Origin: Cladorrhinum sp. PSN259
Taxonomy: Eukaryota; Ascomycota; Sordariomycetes; Sordariales; Podosporaceae
Direction of reading: 5' to 3'
Assembly: GCA_033725935.1 (NCBI GenBank)
Contig: MU867115.1
Coordinates: 62,001-126,000 of the forward strand
Length of the DNA: 64,000 bases
Shown here: one piece after another, positions 12,686 through 23,877 of the stretch
Layout of the letters: each line of letters begins with the position of its first letter
Position numbering within the stretch: the first letter of the stretch is position 1
Made by a program: the position numbers and the translations under genes
Notes under the pieces: model-generated
Database searches by the model: none
What the model saw: only the letters and a program-made list of their open reading frames with translations
What the model was told of the DNA's origin: nothing

Positions 12686-13601
12686 TCACCTCCACACATG
12701 GCCTTGATTATGCGCATAATGTGATTGTTGATGACCGCCACCACCGTGGTTCCATATATTGGTCTGAGGAGGGTGATACTGCTGCAGCGGAACCTGAACC
12801 GCCATGTCGCCCCCGTGGTCCGGACGATGTCTTCTCTTCTGCACTGCCTTGTAACCGAACCATGCGCCAAAGCAGGCTACAATGAACGAGGGAATAGCCA
12901 CGGCAATGGCGATGATGTCGCTTTTCGAGAGTCCCCCTTTGTCTTCAGAGTCTCCGGACTTTGACCCTGATGATGAGTTGTCGTTGTTGCCTGAACTTCC
13001 TGATGTGCCTGACGTACCGCCGGTATTTCCAGATGTGCCAATGCTGGAGGTCGGTGTGCTGCCCTTTGCTGTTGTTAAGCTACCTCCACTTCTACGAATC
13101 TGGTTAGTATTCTTCTATCGTCCCAAACCTAAATGATACCATCACGTCACGGTAGGAACCATACCCTGAAGTGCCCGAGGCAGAACTTGAAAGAGGCCCT
13201 CTCACGGAGGCACAGTACTCGTCGTATATGCGGATTGCTATTTGTTCGTCGACAGAACCTTCCCCCGCTCCGCAACCCCCATTGTAAGTCGAGCTGCCGT
13301 AAGACGAAGCAGCGATGCACTGCGTCAGCCAGTCATGGGCTTTGTTTGCCAAGTCAGCCCGACAGTAGCAATCGACGGAAGCTAACTCCTTATATTGTCG
13401 ATCCGATGGAACGCCGCAGCCCATCTCTTGTCCGAGAACGTCATACAGGAATGTCGAACTGACAGAGTACATAAAACATAGCTTCGCGCATTCCCGCTGA
13501 TCCGAGAATCCCGTAAAACTGGAAATCTTTTCCTGGGCCGCTGAGACGGCTTGGAAGCCCGCGGCCTGTAACACAAGGAGAAGATAACGCCGGCAGTTCA
13601 T
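12686..13601 (-). CDS. Secreted Cys-rich (CFEM-like) single-pass membrane protein
   Basis: Two exons, 13601-13165 and 13091-12686, are joined across a 73-nt intron (GTATGG donor, ACTAAC branch, CGTAG acceptor, phase 2). They encode 280 residues. A signal peptide covers about residues 1-22. The ectodomain has cysteines spaced C-x3-C, G-C-G, D-C-Y-C, Q-C, G-G-C and Y-C, which resembles a CFEM domain. CFEM proteins are eight-cysteine fungal surface proteins, some of which bind heme. A Ser/Gly/Thr-rich spacer follows, then one transmembrane helix (I-A-V-A-I-P-S-F-I-V-A-C-F-G-A-W), a basic stop-transfer K-R-R-H-R and a short His/Gln/Gly-rich cytoplasmic tail. It is likely a cell-surface sensor or adhesion protein. 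The CFEM assignment is by cysteine pattern only. Confidence 0.7.
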
Positions 13602-16600
13602 TGTGTAGCGCGGCCGGTTGGTGGTTGATTATGATCGCGATTGATTGCCCACATACATTCCCGTGACGCGGTACACGGATGGATGTCTTGCAGAGGGGAA
13701 AGCATGGCAAAACAGAGAGAAAAAAAGATCGGTAAAAACGCAAAGAGCCGCCTTCATGCATGAAGGGGGCACCGGCAGAGCCCAGAACCCAACCTCGAAC
13801 CCAAAGCTATCCTCAACCGGGAAAATGAGATTTCAAATATTGGCGCTAATGTTGCACTAACAAGGGGTGCTGCAGGGGCTTTTCTTCAGCTGAAGGCGAG
13901 TCCAAGCCCGATTCGTCAATTTTTGTCACGCCGCTTTTCATGCGTGCAGATGGTGGCGTCTGGAGCCGGGACCCAACGGGAGGAAATCTCGGGGAAGGCT
14001 TGATTCGACGGCAGTTTGGCAATAATTTTCTGGATAAAAAGACAAGGAAAAGAGAGTTTCGAAAAGACATATCTCTTTTGATTGATAGACTCACATTCGC
14101 TTAGCACTACCCCACTTGTCCAGATAGGGATGCTAAGAGGAATTGTCAACCTTAAATTGACGTCCAGTGTGCTTTCCCTGCGTTCCTGGACACAAACACA
14201 TCACATCACATCTGAATATTCAGGTGTTTGACCTGAAGGCTTATTTTTTGGGTCTTTTGCTCTATTTTCAGGGCATTTACTTCCTTGATCTTTTTTTATT
14301 GTGCTTTCATCTGCCCAGGGTTCACGACAGTTCCTACTGTCGGTATGAAACTCATCTAAAACAATGTCTGTCCTTGCCTTCAGCCTTTGGTTCAGTCTGG
14401 AGCGCTTCCCACACCGTCGAAGATTGTTCAGAGTCCAATAAATCCGTTAATAATTTCCATAAACCGGAATTAGGCCGACAACCCATTATTTCATTAATAG
14501 ACCATCCTTGGGCGGGCTGCGGACGTGTGATGGGATCCATCAAGCCTCAAGCACCACCTCAGCAGCCGCCCCTTCATAAGCTACTGCGTAGTTTCTGGGA
14601 TTCATCAGCAATCAACTACATCACTCTCTGTGGAGATTTTTGAGTCAATGGTAAAATGATTCAAGGCAATATATGTTTTTCTATCCCCTGTCCTTGTTAA
14701 TTTCTCTCAATTCGTCAGTCCCTGTCCTCGTTGGCAATGCTGCGAGAACAGGCCGAGTCCCAAGTATGCACTCTATCTTTTCTGTTTTCTCAAAGAAATG
14801 CCCCAATCGCCCTCCTCTTTTCTTTTCCCTGCGGAAGATAATTGGAGCGGAGTCTGTGTAGGTATTTGGCAACTATTCCTGAGCTTCAAGCGCCGAAGCT
14901 AGATAATAGGGATTCACTGGATACCTGTGCGGCCACACTGACTGGAACCCCATCAATCGGAGAAATCTGGCTATTATTGACATACTGGGCGAATGTAATT
15001 AACGATATTAAAAAAAAAACCCCAAAAAAAACCACTACCGACTCAAAATAATCTGTAACACTGGAAACGGTTGAAGAAACCGCTGCGAAACTGCTGCGGC
15101 TGGCCCATTGCCGTTGAGAGATTCCAACATGGGCTTCCCGGAGTCTGTCCTGAAAATCCCCTGTGCTGAGGTGGGGTTATTTTCGCGACTGGCAATGATT
15201 TCAGGCTTTTGGATGCTCCAGCACCTCGAGTGCAGCACCCCTCACAACAGCAGCGACCACCTCAGCAAATTGCAGATTTTCGAAACAAACCACTGCCAAG
15301 ATTTGAATCTTAGCGATGCTATCTAAACTTTATCCTCATTCTCCTCTTCCACGCCTGTATTGGATGCTGTTTCCTCGCATCGGCTTTTCCTCCTGCGTAG
15401 TTTTCCGGCTGGATTTTCGACTTCTGCTGGCATCTAATCGCAGCCCTCATCACGGCCTGAATAACGGGAAGCCAATATCCAAGTCAACAACAGAGGCCAG
15501 TAAGTAAGAACCGTTTCTAGTAATTGTTGCTCAAATCTTTTCCTTTCGGAGAGTCAAAACGCAGCGGATCAGGCGCAGCTACTTCTGACGGTTAAAGAAC
15601 AGATCCAGGAGACGATCTATTTGGCACAGAACTCGTAATAACAGCAAAGATGGATTCTCACCGACCGACGCACGTTCAAGCCTTACCCCGTTATCCGACA
15701 CCGCCTTTTATTTGAGTACGCATCTTGATTACCAAAAACATACAAGGGAGGCATTGGATGCGGCTGCGCTTGACGATTTTTGACCATATTCGTCCTACCA
15801 AGCCGGCTTCTTTTGCGGTGGATCTTTCAGTGGGTCAGACACTCTTCATGGGAGATATGGCACTGCTTCCGACGACGTCGACTGCTCGATCCGCAACAAG
15901 AAGTGAGCGGTATATACCATCGAGGGCCAAGCAATCAACGATCCGTCACCGGTTTCTGTTGCATTTCGACCAAGTCCGTGCTCTTTTTGAGGCTGAACAA
16001 AAGCTTCGTTTGCATGTTCCAGCAGCAACACCAAGCATAGTGGTTCCCAATCAGCAGGCCCGCGATGGCCTACAATAGGTACCTTGATGAGAAAATAAAG
16101 TTTCAGGATTACGGAAGTTGACATACTCAGTCTCCACGAGACTTGCTTCCTCCATTCCAGAATCCACTAGACGCGCATGCAGACATGCCGGTTGGTAGAA
16201 TTGTTCGGTCCAATGTTTCAGGCAGTTTAGATATGGGATAGGTTTGATACCAGAGCGATTTTCTCATTGTGAGACAGGCTTGTTTGATGAGTTCATGTCC
16301 CATCCCATCATAAATTTGTCCCCGTCAGAACCAAGTAGCTGGTAGCAGGAGAGTCTCTCGGTGTCCATATTTAGTTAACGACGTTTGTCCTCTATCTTTT
16401 TGAACCCAAATGTACGGAGCCACTGCGCTGCGAAGACAGCCACGCCTATTCCGAAAGTTTGTCCAAAGGTATCTTCAGTGAACAGTTGAAGTCAACCGTG
16501 ACTAATTGCATCAAGGCCGTATGAAGATCGCAATGAACGAGACAAACTCGGCGAGACCCAGTCTCATTCAAAAGGTCTACCGCAAATTCAATGGCATCTA

Positions 16601-17019
16601 CAATCTTGCTTACGGCGACCACCGGAGTGTGATTGCAGTTGCTGTGATTGCATGCGTCAGCCTGAACCTTCACACGGCAATGAACACCCTGAAGACCATG
16701 CTGGGAAATCGGAGCAAGTGGATAGTTCAGCTGCAGAACATTGAATTTAAACGCGATAGAGAGGTGTATCATTGCTGTCCAGATTATCGCCATGGGCCCG
16801 TCTACAACAGTTGCGGTATAACTCCAGTGTCAACTACGATGTTAGCACGGTCACAGTCAATCCGAGTTGTGGTTTCAAAAATATCTGCCCAGATTGAGGC
16901 TCATGATAACACAATGCTGCGCAAAGTTCTCAGTTGTTAGAGATGAAGTTTAAACGAGAAGAAGTTATTAAGTGTTGTGGGAAAGTAAAAAAAAAAAAAA
17001 GGAAAAAAGAAAAAAAAGT
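13602..17019. other. Gene-poor stretch with possible decayed coding remnants
   Basis: No intact gene is recognised. Two places look like old coding sequence. At 15553-15780 (+), open pieces in different frames have coding-like composition, such as a Gln-rich helix ending at about 15638 and a 45-residue stretch ending at a TGA near 15780. At 16375-16476 (-), a 34-codon frame has a membrane-helix-like G-I-G-V-A-V-F-A-A-Q-W-L ending and a basic tail. Neither could be tied to a family. Confidence 0.3.
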
Positions 17020-17175
17020 AATCGAGCCTAGTCTCGAACCTAGGAAGCCTTGTGTGCGACGTGGTACAGGGCCTAGCCATCGACCAATGAAGGGACAGCT
17101 TACCCTTTGCACCCCGACTTACCACAGGTGCCAGTGTTACCACTGCACTAACTGCACTGAGCAGTGTGCTCGATT
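17020..17175 (-). ncRNA. tRNA-derived (SINE-like) element, copy A
   Basis: On the minus strand the ends AATCGAG and CTCGATT pair perfectly as a 7-bp acceptor stem. Inside are an A box (TAGTGCAGTGG, plus-strand 17140-17150) and a B box (GGTTCGAGA, 17032-17040). The 3' end runs into a long T-rich tract that would stop RNA polymerase III. It is ~156 nt long, too long for an ordinary tRNA. It is homologous throughout to the copy at 20248-20366, including a TATATAAG/TTATAAG box upstream and the CTTTCCCAC sequence beyond the T tract. It is most simply a mobile or dispersed tRNA-derived family. Confidence 0.6.
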
Positions 17176-17612
17176 GAGAGATCAGCCAAAGAATTTAACT
17201 TATATACCCATGGGCGATTGGGCGTGACCAACAATTGAGATGAAGCCTCAGGCACATCCATGATCACGCGGCCATGCCCACAACCACACCCACACCCGAC
17301 CCACACACATATGTAGGCACTGGCAGTTGCCTTGGATCTTCAAAGTGTTGACCGGCTTTTGATTGCATCCATCTTCATCCATCATGACGGGCGCCCACAC
17401 ACAGGCACGGGCAAGGCATCTTCACACCCACCCACACAATTGCTGGTTGGTGTTAAGTCAAGACGACGACATCGATCACAGCAGACATGGTTCGAACTTG
17501 GAGGAATTCAAGGAATTGATAGCAGTGCAAGTTAAAATATTGGATAGCACCTAGTATCTTTTCAGGCAGATTTGAAGCGGATTCCCGCAGAATGTTTTGC
17601 ACATCATGTGCC
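17176..17612. other. Intergenic; TATA-like box and CA-rich sequence
   Basis: The TATATAAG (minus-strand sense) of element A lies at about 17200. A CA/CCCACAC-rich stretch follows at 17270-17310 and 17395-17440. No gene was seen. Confidence 0.35.
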
Positions 17613-17702
17613 ATCCTGCCAGACTGGTCGGGTTTTATTTTTTTCTTCCGGTTATGCCCGATAACGCTCTGAACTAACAACAAGAACAATCCTGCCAGAC
17701 TG
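17613..17702 (-). mobile_element. Micro-retroposon copy with 14-nt target-site duplication
   Basis: Two copies of the 14-mer ATCCTGCCAGACTG (17613-17626 and 17689-17702) bracket a 62-nt insert. Read on the minus strand, the insert has a core containing GAGCGTTATCGGGCATAACC and then an A-rich tail directly before the second repeat. The same core occurs at 54452-54490 between a different 14-nt repeat. The pattern fits a short, 5'-truncated non-LTR or SINE-type insertion. Confidence 0.7.
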
Positions 17703-18135
17703 TCAGGTTTTGGAGCAGTAGGTACCTGGGCTGCGCTGCTTTATCTGGCAACCAAAACCAGAACGCATGGGCCGAAACTGCTGCGAACGGCACAATTCGC
17801 TTGCAAAAATGCAGTTTAACGCAACCATTGCGGGCTATCACCATCCAAAGCATTAATGGGATATTGGCCCGAGTTTCGAGTCAGAGTCGGGGACGATTCT
17901 AGGCAAGTGGGGGGTACTAGCAGCAAGTCCGGAAGGGACTCAATACATTACCTGAGGTAGGTATGGAAGAAACTCTCTGCACGAACAATGGACAAAAGCT
18001 GTCGAGGTTCACTGCCCCGCTTTCTGGGGAGCAATAACTGTAAATTCCGGTGGGTTGTTGCGCAGTTGTCAGTTCAAGGTGGACTTGCAGGTGCCTCGCG
18101 AGATTTACAAGTTACAATATTGTTGCAAAGCTCCC
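17703..18135. other. Intergenic, nothing recognised
   Basis: No coding frame with a motif or intron support was seen. The stretch lies between the micro-retroposon and tRNA-like element D. Confidence 0.35.
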
Positions 18136-18253
18136 AGTCAAGTGGTGTAGTGGCAGCATCTGTGAGTTACTCAGGGTCAAAGGGGGAGGTTGGTGCCTGG
18201 ACTTGGACGATACCGGCCGCAATCTTCCTAGTTCCGAATCCCGGGCTTGACTA
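18136..18253 (+). ncRNA. tRNA-like element D (glycine-tRNA-like ends)
   Basis: AGTCAAG (18136-18142) pairs perfectly with CTTGACT (18246-18252). It is followed directly by a perfect A box, TGGTGTAGTGG, at 18143-18153, and there is a near-consensus B box GTTCCGAATC at 18231-18240. A T6 terminator follows about 10 nt later. The 5' end resembles eukaryotic tRNA-Gly (G-C-A-A-G-T-G-G-x-x-T-A-G-T-G-G). The span of 118 nt would require a ~45-nt intron. The T stem has mismatches and one extra base, so it may be a pseudo-tRNA or the head of a SINE. Confidence 0.5.
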
Positions 18254-20247
18254 CCTTGTTTTTTCATTTTTCATTTTCATGATATTTTCAGAGGAGCAGG
18301 GCGGCTTGGATCGAAACCTTTTCTATCCAATTTTTCTTTATTCTTTGTGCCCACAGTCAAGTCCACACCCTCACCCACACCCATAACCACGAGCAGACAG
18401 TGTCTTGTATCCTCAAAGTGCTGCCCGCTCTGGATCTCTTGGGTCCAACTCCAACAACTTGATACCACCCACAGGCACAGGGCAGACATGGCATCTCCAC
18501 ACCTGCCCACACTCACACACGCCTGACGACTCAAGCCGCACCCACATTGCCATAGCGATGGCATCGCCCTGCACGCCCACACAGGACTGGCCAGGTATAA
18601 ACATAAGCAACTTTAGGGTATGGCAACCTCCCCGCGGTGCCCTTGGCCTTTTGGCTCTTTGCTTGGGCGGGGGCGCGATGAGATTCGTGATACAAGAACT
18701 CTCTGGTTTGGCGGTCGCAAGAAACGCGGCAGGTTCTGACGGCATTTTAATCGGGGATTCGTTCATACGTACGTCGCTCTTTCCGTTTGGGGCCCAAAAA
18801 TTCGTTAGACTGTATTTAATTGACGGTCAGAAGCTGTTACGGACGACCAGTTTTATCTTCCAAGCAAAACAATACATAGTAAATCATGGAAGGACATACT
18901 AGCCGCTTGTGTCGGTTTCGAGGCTGGGATTTGCGATCTGCTTTGGTAGATAATTAGGTATATGTAGTAGGGTTGCGAAAAGTAAATCGAGATGGAAATT
19001 GAATTAATGCCGACGATTGAAGGCTGACATTCATTGCCTAAGAAAGGACGAGCATAAAAAAAATAAATAAATAAACACGGAAGCTGGATACACAAATTGT
19101 ACGCCCTTCAAAATTTTGTGCCTGTTGCTGCTCCCACCAAAACCTGAAAGCCTGGGAGCCGCTGGGCAGCACTGCCAGTAAGTGTTTACTAGAGGTCTCC
19201 CGGACTGAGAGTCCATCAGATGCTGCGATGCAAGATGGTGTGCCCTCGGGCAAGGTACCGTGGAGAGATGTTTACTTCGACCGAGATTGGTGACTGCCCA
19301 TATTCCTGTGATATTTTACTCGACAAGACAATCATCAGCGTTATTTGTGTCTCTATCATGCTTTCTTTGTCGTTTTGCGGGGAACTTTCTGTTTTGAGAA
19401 AGTCGAGGAGAATCTCTAATCATGGGCACTTTGACCTGGGGGTGCTCGCGGGAGCAGAGGCCTTGACGATACGCTTGAGCGCAGTCTCAGTTTGTGCTCG
19501 CTTCTCGGAAGTACCAGCACCTGGAACTCAGTCAGTAATTAGCAGATAACGACTGAAGAATGAAGATAGACTTACTCTTCTTCTTTGAGCTGCTGTTCTT
19601 CTTACGCTTTACCGAAGTAAGGGAAGCATTGGCGAAAGTAGCGTTAATCTATCTAGATGCAGTGGCGCGGTCGGGTCGAAGGCCGAATTATCGCTCAGCC
19701 TCGGCCCAAGCGCACGCAGCAAAGTGTGTCTGATTATAGACGGCAAATTTTGAATTAAAGACTGGAATGAACTGATTCGCGCTGCGTGGTTTCTTCTACA
19801 GTCTAGAATGGCGACAGAGATTTTAATCGCCAAGTTGGGTTGCTGGTCTGGGTCAGATAGAGAGAAAATCGAGTTAACGTTTGGCTGTGACGGATCAAAA
19901 CACCGCGAGAGACGGTGCTGCAAGGTGGTGGTCGAAGTAATCGGTTGATTGCAAGATAAGTGAGAAAGAAAGTAGTCCCAAGGTTTCTGAAAAAGTTGCA
20001 GGCCTCTTGTGGGAGTCTTCCTTATCAGTCTATCATAGTGACATGAGTAATTCTGGTATGCGAAGGAAGTCAGGAAAAAGGGTCGGGGCATTCTCAGAAT
20101 CGCATTTCGGGTGGGGTTGTTGATGGGATATCAAACTGTGATGGAAGTAGGCGGTAGACTTGATAAAAGAAAAAGAAATTGATTAAACGTCGTGGGAAAG
20201 TCATGAAGAGAGACAAAAAAGTAAAAAGTAAAGAGAAAAAAAAAAAG
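18254..20247. other. Gene-poor stretch, no supportable gene
   Basis: This holds CA-rich tracts (18350-18600), AT-rich sequence and unrelated open frames. A 160-codon minus-strand frame from an ATG at 20091 has no recognisable domain, signal peptide or intron support and is not annotated as a gene. Confidence 0.35.
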
Positions 20248-20366
20248 TAGCCAAGCCTAGTCTCGAACCTAGGAAGCTGTGTGCGACGTGGAACAGGGCC
20301 TAGCTACCTAGGTAGCTTACCCCTGCGCACTCCGACTTACCACTTGACTATAGTCAATGCTCGACT
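20248..20366 (-). ncRNA. tRNA-derived (SINE-like) element, copy C
   Basis: On the minus strand AGTCGAG (plus 20360-20366) pairs with CTTGGCT (20248-20254), with two G-U wobbles. The A box TAGTCAAGTGG (20340-20350) and the B box GGTTCGAGA match copy A. A T-rich tract follows the 3' end. Shared flanks with copy A (TTATAAG upstream and CTTTCCCAC downstream) extend the homologous unit to about 20180-20400. Confidence 0.6.
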
Positions 20367-20641
20367 GACAAATTGTTTAATTTATTCAACTTATAAGCCC
20401 CTGCTGGCTGCTGGGCAGGCAGTGGGGACGCTGCCCGCGGCCAACCAGACGATGCGTTGCACAGTGGTGACCAACAAGGAAGGTACCCTGCTTCCGCACC
20501 TGTTTACTTTGCCTCAACACATTGGCCCGTCGCTCCTACTGCTCCGCTGTCATCGCATTTGTTGTTTGGCTCCCGTTTTGTGGTTTGTCATGTTTTTTTT
20601 CGATTTCTTTTTAATATTTCGACACAACCCAAAGACATACA

Positions 20642-21252
20642 ATGGCCGGCCCGAAACGAAAACGAAGCGCAGCCGACTCGGGGGGTCCCGACCAGCCACG
20701 TCCTAAGCGCGTACAGCAACGTGAGTGTTCAAAGTCGCCATCCTTAATCATAAAGTCGCTCTTCTTGAATTCTTTCAAGCTCGAAGTGCTGCTTATAATG
20801 GCTCAATGCTTCTGAGGTCACTGCCGTTTCATAGACATTAGGGTCACGGTTTCCTTGATTCTTGCCTCTTCAGGGTAATCTGCCACAAAGCCATGATGCA
20901 TATGGTTTACACGTATCGTCTATGCCGGCGTTTCACCTCAGTGAAGATGGTTGGATTCGGCTGCTGTGGCACTTCTAATGTGAAGAAAACCGGTGATGGA
21001 CTCGGAATTGTTTCCTGAACTCAGGAAAGGAAGGCTCAAGGTGCTTATAGGGCAACCCCGAGTACCCTGCCAATTAAGGCTATGGTAACTTCTTTTTTCC
21101 TGAGGGAAAGAATAGAAACCATTACCAGAAAGCAGACATGCCACCGAGCGTTTTCCCACACAGCAAATAGGAGGGGCCTTCCATGGCTCATGTTTAAGGA
21201 TTTTGTCAAAGGCAGCTCACATGCAGTGTGAAATGTTGATTTACTGCACAAG
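20642..21252 (+). pseudogene. Candidate 5' part of the RNase H gene, not resolvable
   Basis: An ATG at 20642 opens a basic, nuclear-signal-like peptide (K-R-K-R-S near the start) that ends at a good GTGAGT donor at about 20720. Further coding-like pieces lie at 20874-20976 (ending W-I-R-L-L-W-H-F) and 20990-21085, in different frames and broken by stops. I could not join these into one reading frame with the intact 3' part. The region is either unusually intron-rich or, more likely, frameshifted and decayed. Confidence 0.35.
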
Positions 21253-22242
21253 GGAGGTCGCACCGGTGCTAACATACACACTTTCGAACTAGATCTCCCG
21301 GCTGTCCCGACCGATTTCCCTGGGGCCATTATCTTAAACGAAGGCAACCGGAAGAACTCACCGAAAGCCATCAAGGAAGCACAGCAAGCTCCGCTTGTTC
21401 AATGGAGTGAGAAGGAGCGAGTCCTGGCAAGCTATGGTGATAGCTCCTTTGATCATGTATCAGGACATGGAGGGTTCAGTGTGGTTTTTCGTCGTCGACC
21501 AGAGGATGGTGGGAACCCGGAGATTGTACAGCAGGGTTGGTATGTTGCCGACATGGAAGACAACAACCTGGGAGAGGCATATGCTCTGGCACAATCAATT
21601 GCGACCATCCGAGATGAGATCTTGTCTTGGAAGCCTCTTTCTTCAGCAGACCACATGCATAGGCAGGACATTTCGGCGACAACCTCTGCTTCTCCGAGTC
21701 TCTCTCTCACCCCCCACAGATTCAACAACGGCTGTCCTACTCGGATCAAGGCAAAGGTGTTCACGGACAGTAGGAAGATTCTGCTAGTACTGAAAGGAAG
21801 CATAAGATCAATATTCTCTCCAAGGACAAGAAAGGGGAAGACCGAGAGAGAGATCTATGATCTCATCGTTGCCGAGGCTAGAGAGCTGCTTGCACTTTCG
21901 ACAACACATCCCGACCTAGTCAGCGAGGTGTTTCTTGAGGCAATATGGTGCCCGTCTCATCAAAGTGGCAAAAACATAATTGATCTGCACCAAAGAGCAG
22001 GCCAAGGCGCAAACAAAGCCCGAAAAGGGAGGCAAGATTTCTGTACCATAATAACCGGCCGAAAACAGAAGCAGACAAGAGACGTGGCGCCACTCAGCTC
22101 CATTGCCCGGAAGATGAAGACCGCAGCAAGCAAGGCCGCGACGGCACTAAAGAGTATGGGCAATGCAAGTATCAAGAGAGTCCAGAACCTAGTTATCCGA
22201 AGAGCGGAAGACGGTAAAGAAGAAGGCCGTGGCCAAATTTGA
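21253..22242 (+). CDS. RNase H-like domain protein, 3' exon (5' end uncertain)
   Basis: An uninterrupted frame of about 329 codons runs from a plausible acceptor (ACAAG before 21253) to a TGA. The RNase H fold is recognisable from its acidic residues in order: D in F-D-H-V-S-G-H-G-G, E in L-G-E-A-Y-A-L-A, D in V-F-T-D-S-R, and D in N-I-I-D-L-H after a W-C-P-S-H-Q motif. All four catalytic acids are present. The C-terminus is Lys/Arg/Ala-rich. The domain hydrolyses the RNA strand of RNA:DNA hybrids, and in fungi such genes are often derived from LINE-type retrotransposons. The 3' flank of this gene is duplicated at 27.17 kb, so it belongs to a repeated unit. Confidence 0.6.
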   Translation, partial: GGRTGANIHTFELDLPAVPTDFPGAIILNEGNRKNSPKAIKEAQQAPLVQWSEKERVLASYGDSSFDHVSGHGGFSVVFRRRPEDGGNPEIVQQGWYVADMEDNNLGEAYALAQSIATIRDEILSWKPLSSADHMHRQDISATTSASPSLSLTPHRFNNGCPTRIKAKVFTDSRKILLVLKGSIRSIFSPRTRKGKTEREIYDLIVAEARELLALSTTHPDLVSEVFLEAIWCPSHQSGKNIIDLHQRAGQGANKARKGRQDFCTIITGRKQKQTRDVAPLSSIARKMKTAASKAATALKSMGNASIKRVQNLVIRRAEDGKEEGRGQI

Positions 22243-22833
22243 GTCCAAATGGAGGTCTAAGGAAATGTTAAACAACTTGAACGGTGGGGAGGAAAATGGT
22301 CATTGATTTGTATGGGAGACCTTGTCGGGTTCTGTCTTATTGATAATATTGTAAGGGGTTAAGATCGTTTCAACTTGAAGCTATTATCAGATGGAAGATA
22401 AACAAACTGGGACTTGGCAAAAGAAGCAGCAGCGCCGAGTATCTTTCTTGCTACGTTATCTAAGGAACGCCGCAGCAGACTAGGATCTAGGGGCCAGTGT
22501 TTGCCGTACGGGATGAAATGCCAAGTGCAGCTGTCAAGGGGTTACTCTGAAGCCATCAAGCAGGATAAAGCAAAGAATCTCGTCCCTGAACGGAGAGGGT
22601 GATCTGAGATCTGAGATCTCTTTGAACTGGGACAACCATTATCGAAGGTACCCCACGAACCGTGCGTTAGAGTGTGGTTCTCACGGAGAAAGACAGCTAC
22701 CCACCGCCATTGTTTCCTCTAGTTTGTCAGCCCAACAGGACAGACACTCTGGATACCTTCTCCATTGATGATAATAAACCCGCATTTCACTAGCATGAAT
22801 GGAGAATACCTCACCACTCAGCTCCGAGTCTAA
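22243..22833. other. 3' flank of the RNase H gene; repeated sequence
   Basis: The first ~150 bp (to about 22390) are partly repeated at 27167-27345. The rest shows no gene. Confidence 0.45.
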
Positions 22834-23079
22834 TTCGACAAGAGCAAATCAGTTTCCAGTCACCATAAAAGCAAGCCGGCTTCGGAGTATCTCAAGACCC
22901 GGAACCTACTGCGCAGAGCTGAGCTTGAGTTTAGAGTACCGTCAGTGGAGCTAAAGTCAGCAAAACGCTGGACGTTCTGTGTCGGACAAGCCCAGCAGAC
23001 GACGGCGAAGGAGGCGTGGATACATGACGCACACGGTATACGAACATGGCTTAAGTACGAGGACAAAGAGTTTGTTTAA
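22834..23079 (+). pseudogene. Open coding-like fragment without start codon
   Basis: Eighty-one codons are open between TAA (22831-22833) and TAA (23077-23079). Composition is coding-like: Leu/Arg/Glu-rich, then K-R-W-T-F-C-V-G-Q-A and a W-I-H-D-A-H-G-I-R-T-W-L segment. No ATG begins it and no family was recognised. It may be the end of a decayed repeat-encoded protein or an unrecognised exon. Confidence 0.25.
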
Positions 23080-23181
23080 AACGTGAGAGTAAACAATAAC
23101 TTCTTTTCTAGTAACACTACTTTATCTGCAAGCTAGCTTACACAAAATCCGTGAATTGGTCTTGTAACGCTCGGGCTCCTA

Positions 23182-23877
23182 TCAAAAAAAACTGCACGTA
23201 GTGGACAACTGGTTACCAACGCAAACTTGACCGCAACACGCGCCTGGATCATAGATATTACAAGGCATGCCATTCGCCGCACAACTGACGCAACTGGTAG
23301 TGTGCGATGTGGAAGTTATAGTCTGGCTGAACGTCAGTATGACTGAGCTACGCAGTTTATTGGGGTATGATGGAAGTCTAACCGTTGGTGAGGCTGTGAT
23401 GGTGGCAGATACTACTTCGGGCGGCGGGAAATAGAGGCAACTGCAAGCAGAAGAAATGACGTCTACCTTGTACTTTGCTAAACCTGGAGGTACAAGGACT
23501 CGTCTGTCCAACAAAGCCCGTTTCGTTGGTGCTGGTGCTTCTACCGCGGGACATAGAGACGATCTAATGGTTGCCGTCACGGTCGTATACACAACGCTGC
23601 AAAGCTAGTTAGCAATCATGGATCAAACGGAGAGACAAAGTACTACAGACGTTGTTGGCGTTATCGTAAAAAGAACCGTTGTCGCGGTGGGTATATGGAG
23701 ATACGCTGCACAGAACACTGTGGCTAACTTTCCGAGCTTCTTGGCATCGGCGACGGCGTCTTGAATCTTATCGCAGTTGACCTTCGGCCCGTTCGCTTTT
23801 CGAATTCCAATCGGTTCGGCGAGGGCCAACGTCAGGGAGACGGCGAGGAGCCACAAGCTCTGTCGGACAAGCATCAT
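23182..23877 (-). CDS. Small secreted protein with C-terminal cysteine cluster
   Basis: A signal peptide starts at the double Met (23877). An upstream in-frame ATG at 23976 would put 33 charged residues before it and is less likely. Exon 1 is 23877-23651 and exon 2 is 23596-23182, giving 213 residues. The 54-nt intron is placed at a GTCTGT donor, which is weak, so this junction is provisional. After a short N-C-D-K-I helix region come Thr/Val-rich repeats and, at the end, a knot-like cluster with eight cysteines in about 35 residues, including adjacent C-C. The protein is secreted. Its function is unknown, and it is a possible effector or wall protein. Confidence 0.6.

Noticed and set aside
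14167..14643. 158-codon plus-strand frame
   Set aside because: It begins with GTG, is Leu/Phe-rich from pyrimidine-rich DNA, and shows no motif.
19609..20091. 160-codon minus-strand frame starting with ATG
   Set aside because: No signal peptide, helix pattern or family motif, and it lies in a gene-poor repeat zone next to tRNA-like element C.
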